A DNA stretch of 17,802 bases from JACCXJ01 sp052387115. GTDB lineage: Bacteria > Pseudomonadota > Gammaproteobacteria > JACCXJ01. Shown here in pieces: positions 13,738 to 17,802 of the stretch; the stretch's first letter is position 1; each line of letters starts with the position of its first letter. Location: the NCBI GenBank assembly GCA_052387115.1, contig JBQTJM010000079.1, positions 1 through 17,802 on the forward strand, written 5' to 3'. A program made the translations under genes and the position numbers. The notes beneath the pieces are model-generated. The model did no database searches. It was not told the DNA's origin and saw only the letters and a program-made list of their open reading frames with translations.

Positions 13738-13944
13738 ATGATTCGCTCATCGAGACAGTTTGTCCGACAGGTACTCAATACTTTGATCCTGTGGGGATCG
13801 GGCTGGAAACGCAGGCGCTGTGGCCGGGGCAGCCACCCCATCCTTGAGTGGTGCGATCCCCTGTCCGGCCTGTGGCACCGGCAGGACGCAGCCCTGCGGC
13901 TCGCGCGGGTGCAGGCGCGAGATCCGAAATCCCTGCGCCGCTAG
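13738..13944 (+). CDS. Small Trp/Arg-rich hypothetical protein
   Basis: This is an open frame of 68 codons starting at an ATG with GGAGGG placed 7 bases upstream, one of the better ribosome sites in the window. The protein begins MIRSSRQFVRQVLNTLILWG, then has a basic run (GWKRRRCGRG) and a C-terminal part with HPILEWCDPLSGLWHRQDAA and LRLARVQARDPKS. The balanced composition, five Trp residues and the amphipathic Trp-rich half differ from the Arg/Pro-rich chance frames elsewhere in this intergenic region. I recognise no named family. It stands alone in a gap of nearly 900 bases, flanked by hairpins, and is read in the same direction as the cobT operon. It could be a small conserved protein, a remnant of a mobile element or a chance frame. 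Confidence 0.45.
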   Translation: MIRSSRQFVRQVLNTLILWGSGWKRRRCGRGSHPILEWCDPLSGLWHRQDAALRLARVQARDPKSLRR

Positions 13945-13945
13945 C

Positions 13946-14002
13946 ACGGCGTTTTTACCGACGGGTCACACACCCCGTCCCACGGACGGAGTCACGCCGT
14001 CC
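13946..14002. other. Cluster of mutually exclusive stems after the small gene
   Basis: Within 57 bases there are an outer pair ACGGCGT (13946-13952) / ACGCCGT (13994-14000), a hairpin GACGGG (13960-13965) / CCCGTC (13974-13979), a competing hairpin CCGTCC (13975-13980) / GGACGG (13984-13989) and a third pairing GGACGG (13984-13989) / CCGTCC (13997-14002). Several cannot form together. It starts directly after the stop of the small gene. It could be a terminator, a regulatory RNA element or part of a repeat. Confidence 0.4.
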
Positions 14003-14325
14003 ATGATCCCAGGCGCTAGCGGTAATACCAGCGGGTCGCGGCCTTTCGGTGTTCCTGACGGTGTGGCTCGCGCCCGCCCGCCCTCCGCGGTATTCCCGGC
14101 CGGAGCCCAGGTCGGCCGACCTTTGCGGTGATCGCGTCGTGAGTTTATCGTATAGGTGGCCCGAACGGATCGCGGCGCGGACTCCCGGGCACGGTCGATC
14201 AACCCTGCTGTTGCCTCCACCTTGCCAGGCATGCGAGGGCATCCGACGCCTCTGAGCCCACGGGCCTCAACCCCATTGCCCCGTCATTCCGACACCGACT
14301 GAACGTCGATCCACGGGCCTACACG
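14003..14325. other. Gene-free leader region upstream of cobT
   Basis: These 323 bases show no convincing gene. They contain a perfect 14-base palindrome AGGTCGGCCGACCT (14109-14122) and should include the promoter of the cobalamin operon. I looked for a cobalamin riboswitch, the usual control of such operons, and did not find a convincing B12 box. Confidence 0.5.
14109..14122. promoter_or_regulatory. Perfect 14-base palindrome upstream of cobT
   Basis: AGGTCGGCCGACCT is fully self-complementary with no spacer, 204 bases before the cobT ATG. It could be an operator for a dimeric repressor or only a GC-rich chance palindrome. No regulator gene is close by. Confidence 0.25.
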
Positions 14326-15384
14326 ATGCGGCGCCAGGCGACCCTGCCCAGTGTTATCCCCGAGCCGTGCCGCAATAACCGCACGCAGGCACTCGCCCGT
14401 CAGGCGCGTCTGACCAAACCCAACCGGGCCTTGGGCGCGCTCGAGGACCTGGCGGTGCGGCTGGCGGCGCTCTACGGCACGGGGCGTCCCGCGATCGACC
14501 GGGTGGCGATCACTGTCTTCGCGGCCGACCACGGGGTAGCGGCCGAAGGCGTTTCGGCCTATCCGCAAGCGGTCACCCGCGAGATGTTGCGAAACTTCCT
14601 GTCCGGCGGGGCGGCCATCAGCGTACTGGCGCGCGCGATCGGGGCGCGGCTCGAGGTCGTCGATGTGGGCGTGGTCGAGCCGCTCTGCGACTGTGGCGGG
14701 CTGGTCGTGGCGCGCGCCGGAGCGGGAACCGCCAATTTCGTGGAACAGCCGGCCATGAGCAAGGTACAGCTCGAGCGGGCCCTGAACGCCGGTCGCGAGG
14801 CGATCGAACGGGTGCGAACCGCGCGTGCGCAGCTCTTCGTCGGTGGCGAGATGGGGATAGGGAATACCACCTCCGCGAGTGCCATCGCCTGCGCCTTGCT
14901 GGGCGCCGATCCGGTGCTCATGGCCGGTCCCGGCACCGGCCTCGACGATGTCGGGGTGGCGCATAAGCGCGCCGTGATCGCGGCGGGACTGTCACGGCAT
15001 AGGGCGGCGTTGGGCGATCCCCTCGAGGTCCTGCGCCGTCTCGGTGGCTTCGAGATCGCGGCGCTCTGCTCGGCCTATCTCCACGCCGCGGCGAGCGCCA
15101 TTCCGGTGCTCGTCGACGGCTTCATCGCGAGCGTCGCGGCCTTGCTCGCCGTCGGCGTCCAGCCAGCCGTGGGCGAGTGGTTGTTCTACGCCCATCGCTC
15201 GGCCGAACCCGGCCACGACCGGGTGCTCGGCGCGCTCGGTGTCCGACCGCTCCTGGACCTCGGCATGCGGCTGGGCGAGGGGAGCGGCGCGGCCGTCGCG
15301 GTTCCGATCCTTCGGCTTGCTTGCGCGCTGCACGGTGGGATGGCGACCTTTGACGAAGCGGCGGTGTCCGGCCCCGCGCCGTGA
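14326..15384 (+). CDS. cobT: Nicotinate-nucleotide--dimethylbenzimidazole phosphoribosyltransferase
   Basis: CobT transfers phosphoribose from nicotinate mononucleotide to 5,6-dimethylbenzimidazole, making alpha-ribazole phosphate for the lower ligand of cobalamin. The 352-residue length is normal. Family signatures are LTKPNRALGALEDLA, FAADHGVAAEGVSAYP, the GEMGIGNTTSASA phosphate-binding loop near residue 173, and RLGEGSGAA with E318 at the catalytic-base position (E317 in Salmonella). The ATG at 14326 is the only reasonable in-frame start, although the ribosome site before it is weak. It is the first gene of the cobT-CWC-cobU-cobC-cobS series, with 73 bases to the next gene. The enzyme is cytoplasmic. 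Confidence 0.97.
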   Translation: MRRQATLPSVIPEPCRNNRTQALARQARLTKPNRALGALEDLAVRLAALYGTGRPAIDRVAITVFAADHGVAAEGVSAYPQAVTREMLRNFLSGGAAISVLARAIGARLEVVDVGVVEPLCDCGGLVVARAGAGTANFVEQPAMSKVQLERALNAGREAIERVRTARAQLFVGGEMGIGNTTSASAIACALLGADPVLMAGPGTGLDDVGVAHKRAVIAAGLSRHRAALGDPLEVLRRLGGFEIAALCSAYLHAAASAIPVLVDGFIASVAALLAVGVQPAVGEWLFYAHRSAEPGHDRVLGALGVRPLLDLGMRLGEGSGAAVAVPILRLACALHGGMATFDEAAVSGPAP

Positions 15385-15457
15385 TGGGTGGCGGATCCGC
15401 CTCGCCTCTGCGATTAGTCATAATAGGCCGGTCGATGCTTCCGCTTTGAGAGACCCC

Positions 15458-15664
15458 GTGCCCACCTCCGACGATCGAGACGAGACCTGCCCGAGGTGTG
15501 GCCAGAGCTTCGGGTGCAGGGCCAAAGTGATCGAGAGCTGTTCTTGTGCCGGCGTCGCGTTGTCCGCCGCGGAGCGCGCCTGCGTCTCGGCGCGCTTCGC
15601 CGGCTGTCTGTGCTCGGGCTGTCTGCGCGCAATCCAGATCGAGGCGCGCCGATGCGCGCCTTGA
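15458..15664 (+). CDS. Cysteine-rich CWC family small protein
   Basis: This 68-residue frame reads DETCPRCGQSFGC, then ESCSCAGVALSAAERACVS and FAGCLCSGCLRAIQ. It has nine cysteines spaced in pairs as in the cysteine-rich CWC family (PF14375), whose members are probably metal-binding and have no proven function. A GTG at 15458 with GAGAG about 5 bases upstream is the preferred start; a TTG four codons earlier is an alternative. It lies between cobT and cobU on the same strand, and its last 13 bases overlap the start of cobU, so it is very likely co-translated with the cobalamin genes. A link to cobalt or cobalamin chemistry is only suggested by position. Confidence 0.8.
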   Translation: MPTSDDRDETCPRCGQSFGCRAKVIESCSCAGVALSAAERACVSARFAGCLCSGCLRAIQIEARRCAP

Positions 15665-16215
15665 TCGTGGGCGGCGCCCGCTCGGGCAAGAGCCGTTATG
15701 CCGAGGAACAGGCGCGGGCTTCCGGCCGCGGGGTCGTCTATATCGCGACCGCCCAAGTCGCGATGTCGGAGGCGGATCCCGAGATGGCGGCGCGCATCGC
15801 CCGTCACCGCGCGCGTCGTCCACACGACTGGGCGCTCATCGAGGAGCCGCTGGCGCTCGCAGAGACGCTCGCCCGGCAGGCCGCGCGCTCGCGCTTCGTG
15901 ATCGTCGATTGCCTGACCTTGTGGCTCAGCAACCTGCTCGCCCAGGACGGACGGCGCTTCCAGGCGGAGCGTCGCGCGCTCTTCGAGGTGTTGCCGGGCC
16001 TGGAAGGCGAGGTATGGCTCATCGGCAACGAGGTGGGCATGGGCATCGTGCCCGAGCACCCGCTCGCGCGATGCTTCGCCAACGAGGCGGGGTGGTTGCA
16101 CCAGGATCTCGCCCGGATCTGCGAGCGGGTGGTGTGGGTGACGGTCGGACTCCCACAGGTCCTGAAAGGGCGCTGTGGGCCGGAGGCGCCCGTCGCGGCG
16201 CCCTACCGTCTCTGA
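15652..16215 (+). CDS. cobU: Adenosylcobinamide kinase / adenosylcobinamide-phosphate guanylyltransferase
   Basis: The 187-residue bifunctional enzyme phosphorylates adenosylcobinamide and transfers GMP to give adenosylcobinamide-GDP. The P-loop GGARSGKS occupies residues 7-14, followed by SRYAEEQA. The guanylylated-histidine region is seen as IARHRARRPHDW (H52). Further conserved segments are VDCLTLWLSNLL and IGNEVGMGIVPEHPLARCFANEAG, and the C-terminus has VTVGLPQVLKG. The ATG at 15652 follows GAGG by 8 bases and lies within the last codons of the CWC gene. CobC follows after 7 bases. It is cytoplasmic and supplies the activated ring for CobS. Confidence 0.97.
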   Translation: MRALIVGGARSGKSRYAEEQARASGRGVVYIATAQVAMSEADPEMAARIARHRARRPHDWALIEEPLALAETLARQAARSRFVIVDCLTLWLSNLLAQDGRRFQAERRALFEVLPGLEGEVWLIGNEVGMGIVPEHPLARCFANEAGWLHQDLARICERVVWVTVGLPQVLKGRCGPEAPVAAPYRL

Positions 16216-16222
16216 TCGCGTC

Positions 16223-16825
16223 ATGACGGCCCGGCCAGGCACCGTCATCGACCTCTTGCGGCACGGCGAGGTCGATGGCGGGCTGTGTCTAGGCGGCCAC
16301 GCCGATGCGACGCAGAGCACCGTCGGCGCGCGGCAGGTTGCGTCTTGGGCGCGTGCGCCGTGGCGTTGGACCGGGATCGTCAGCTCGCCGCTCGGACGCT
16401 GCCGGGCCGCGGCCCGCACCCTGGGTGCGTCTCTTGGACTCACGCCGCGCATCGAACCGCGGTTCCGCGAGATCGGGTTTGGCGAATGGGAAGGCCGGCC
16501 CTGGACGGAGTTGCTTCGCGACCACGGCGACGCGCTATTCGCCTTCTGGGCGTGCCCGAGGGACCATCCGGCACCGGGCGGCGAGGACTACGCGGCCTTC
16601 GAAGGGCGGGTGTGGGCCGCCTTCGGGGACCTTTGCGGCGAGGCCCACGGGCAGCACTGGTTGGTGGTGAGCCATGGTGGGCCCATCCGCGTGATCCTGC
16701 GGAGGATCTTGGATCTGCCCGTCGACAGACTGTTCCATATCGATGTGCCCTACGGCTCGCTCGCCCGAGTGCGGGCGGACGACACCGGCGCCCCGGTGTT
16801 GCATTGGCACAGGTCCCCCCCTTGA
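16223..16825 (+). CDS. cobC: Histidine phosphatase family, alpha-ribazole phosphatase
   Basis: This 200-residue protein has the phosphoglycerate-mutase-like signature LLRHGEVDGG near residue 12, a SSPLGRCRAAA segment, FGEWEGRPWTEL, and the second catalytic histidine in LVVSHGGPIRVILRRIL. In this operon the expected role is removal of phosphate from alpha-ribazole phosphate or adenosylcobalamin phosphate. Histidine phosphatases are broad, so the assignment depends on context between cobU and cobS. The ATG at 16223 lies 7 bases after the cobU stop. Its TGA overlaps the TTG start of cobS. Confidence 0.93.
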   Translation: MTARPGTVIDLLRHGEVDGGLCLGGHADATQSTVGARQVASWARAPWRWTGIVSSPLGRCRAAARTLGASLGLTPRIEPRFREIGFGEWEGRPWTELLRDHGDALFAFWACPRDHPAPGGEDYAAFEGRVWAAFGDLCGEAHGQHWLVVSHGGPIRVILRRILDLPVDRLFHIDVPYGSLARVRADDTGAPVLHWHRSPP

Positions 16826-17550
16826 TCACGGCCTTCTGGGTGGCGCTCGAGTTTCTCACCTGCCTCCCGGTGCCGCGCGGACTGCCGCACGGGGGACCGA
16901 CCGCAGGCCATTCGGTGCTCATGTATCCGCTCGCCGGCCTCGTGATCGGCGCGCTTTGCGGCATCGGGGCCGTAGTCTTCGATGGGGTGGGCGAGGGGCT
17001 GCGCGCCGCGATCGTCCTGAGCTTGTGGGTCGCGCTGACGGGTGGGCTGCACCTCGATGGGCTTGCGGACTGGGCCGATGCCTGGGCCGGCGGCCGCGGG
17101 GACCGCGCCAAGAGCCTGGCCTTGCTCGAGGACCCACATGTCGGGGCCATGGCGATCGTGGCCCTTGTCCTCGTCTTGCTCGTGAAGTTCGCCGCCCTGG
17201 CGGAGGCCCTGGGAGGTGACGCCTACGCCCCCCTGATCCTGGCACCGGTGCTGGGGCGGACGGCCGTGACCCTGGTGCTCCTGACTACGCCCTATGTGCG
17301 GGTGGGCGGGCTCGGCAGCGAGCTCGTGACGAACCTGCCGAGACGCGCGGCGATCGGGTCCGCCGGGGTGGCGTTCGTCGTTTGCGCGTTCGGGCTCGGT
17401 ATGTTCGCGGCGGCCGGCGCGCTCGCGACCGTGTATCTGCTGCGCCGTTTCATGATCGCCCACCTCGGTGGCTGCACGGGCGACACGCTCGGGGCCACGG
17501 TCGAGGTGGTCGAGGCTGTGATACTGGTCACGGCGACTTCGGCCCTGTAG
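16822..17550 (+). CDS. cobS: Adenosylcobinamide-GDP ribazoletransferase
   Basis: CobS is the membrane enzyme that joins adenosylcobinamide-GDP to alpha-ribazole (phosphate), completing the nucleotide loop. The 242-residue protein starts ITAFWVALEFLTCLPVPRG after a TTG, has the characteristic GGLHLDGLADWADAWAGG motif (DGLAD metal site), LLEDPHVGAMA, and a series of hydrophobic segments to the end, including GCTGDTLGA near the C-terminus. Length and topology are normal. The TTG at 16822 overlaps the cobC stop (TTGA) and no ATG or GTG is better placed, so translation probably depends on re-initiation from cobC. It is the last recognisable gene of the cob series in the window. Confidence 0.96.
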   Translation: MITAFWVALEFLTCLPVPRGLPHGGPTAGHSVLMYPLAGLVIGALCGIGAVVFDGVGEGLRAAIVLSLWVALTGGLHLDGLADWADAWAGGRGDRAKSLALLEDPHVGAMAIVALVLVLLVKFAALAEALGGDAYAPLILAPVLGRTAVTLVLLTTPYVRVGGLGSELVTNLPRRAAIGSAGVAFVVCAFGLGMFAAAGALATVYLLRRFMIAHLGGCTGDTLGATVEVVEAVILVTATSAL

Positions 17551-17570
17551 GCTGAGAGCAGGCGAACGCA

Positions 17571-17607
17571 GATCCCGGCGACGGGGCTCCGGAACGGCGT
17601 CGGGATC
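17571..17607. terminator. Inverted repeat downstream of cobS
   Basis: GATCCCG (17571-17577) and CGGGATC (17601-17607) pair perfectly, 20 bases past the cobS stop, enclosing 23 bases that can pair in part. It lies where the cob transcript should end but has no U-tract. It is a weak terminator candidate. Confidence 0.3.
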
Positions 17608-17681
17608 CGCTGTGCTGGTCCCCAGTACGACTGGATCGTCCGTATCGATCGCCAGGCATGTCCCTCGCCCTATGGCCCTGT

Positions 17682-17711
17682 GTTCTCGAATGGGTAGGTT
17701 CTCGAATGGGT
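17682..17711. repeat. 14-base direct repeat at the start of the right-edge gene
   Basis: GTTCTCGAATGGGT occurs at 17682-17695 and again at 17698-17711, separated by AG, a period of 16 bases. Each copy contains an ATG. Because 16 is not a multiple of three, the two ATGs are in different frames. Confidence 0.85.
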
Positions 17712-17802
17712 CTCGACGTTCACGGCACGCGCTTCTTGCTCTATGCACGGGGCCTCGGGGCTTCTTTCGAGCGCACGGCGATGATCGGGCGCCAGACCCT
17801 GC
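17706..17802 (+). CDS. Unidentified protein, N-terminal fragment (runs off right edge)
   Basis: The ATG at 17706 opens a frame of 32 codons to the window edge: MGLDVHGTRFLLYARGLGAS followed by FERTAMIGRQTL. The basic, amphipathic start and lack of stops look coding, and the opening resembles that of some hypothetical or methyltransferase-annotated proteins, but too little is visible to name a family. No clear ribosome site precedes it because the upstream copy of the direct repeat occupies that position. It is on the same strand as cobS, 155 bases downstream. Confidence 0.45.
   Translation, partial: MGLDVHGTRFLLYARGLGASFERTAMIGRQTL

Noticed and set aside
13437..13841. 135-residue N-terminal extension of the SMP-30 protein
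   Set aside because: It reads through three hairpins, lacks family likeness, and would bury an obvious signal peptide and ribosome site at 13436.
13547..14002. CRISPR array or integron attC sites
   Set aside because: The inverted repeats differ from one another, there are no regularly spaced direct repeats or spacers, and no cas or integrase gene is present.
13955..14242. Minus-strand frames of 88-95 codons upstream of cobT
   Set aside because: They are Arg/Pro/Gly-rich, without ribosome sites or family likeness, and cross the hairpin cluster.
14003..14325. Cobalamin riboswitch upstream of cobT
   Set aside because: GAGCCCAGGTCGGCC near 14103 superficially recalls a B12 box, but the GAGACC core and the companion conserved segments were not seen.
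1..17802. tRNA, rRNA, transposase or prophage genes
   Set aside because: None of the characteristic sequences or protein motifs was seen on either strand.

Overview
This is a high-GC chromosomal window (roughly two thirds G+C by eye) with compact, mostly operonic genes on both strands. The gene content suggests an aerobic or facultative proteobacterium, most likely a gammaproteobacterium: a YadGH-type ABC pair, an anthranilate-side kynurenine pathway, nucleotide-loop cobalamin genes in a cobT-cobU-cobC-cobS series, a DUF547 protein and a two-transmembrane PAS-PAS-GGDEF-EAL protein. The species cannot be named from this sequence. No rRNA, tRNA, CRISPR array, transposase or phage gene was seen.

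Left part (1-2111): a truncated radical SAM gene (minus) runs off the left edge. It is followed by a secreted DUF547 protein (minus) and a RelE/Phd-YefM toxin-antitoxin locus (minus). The antitoxin looks intact and has an inverted-repeat operator candidate. The toxin reads through only across two frame breaks, so it is a pseudogene or the sequence carries indel errors.

Kynurenine region (2112-10995): kynureninase (minus) is divergent from a large c-di-GMP turnover protein (plus). Converging on the latter is one six-gene minus-strand run: yadG-like ATPase, yadH-like permease, RidA-type 2-aminomuconate deaminase candidate, 3-hydroxyanthranilate 3,4-dioxygenase, 2-amino-3-carboxymuconate-6-semialdehyde decarboxylase (ACMSD) and a cyclase-family (formamidase-like) hydrolase. 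Kynureninase would supply 3-hydroxyanthranilate. The dioxygenase opens the ring, ACMSD removes CO2 and diverts flux from quinolinate/NAD, and the RidA protein would deaminate 2-aminomuconate. Tryptophan dioxygenase, kynurenine monooxygenase and the aminomuconate-semialdehyde dehydrogenase are absent from the window. The gaps in this run hold a heptamer repeat and a REP-like palindrome.

Middle (11054-13436): a SixA-type histidine phosphatase (plus), an Hsp31/PfpI-like DJ-1 protein (plus) whose tail overlaps the 3' end of the next gene, and a periplasmic SMP-30/gluconolactonase-like protein (minus).

Region 13437-14325 is almost 900 bases with only one plausible small gene (68 codons, Shine-Dalgarno-like site) and many hairpins, including a cluster of mutually exclusive stems at 13946-14002.

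Right part (14326-17550): a plus-strand cobalamin nucleotide-loop operon, cobT - small cysteine-rich CWC protein - cobU - cobC - cobS, with overlapping or nearly overlapping genes. At the right edge a new gene begins just after a 14-base direct repeat.
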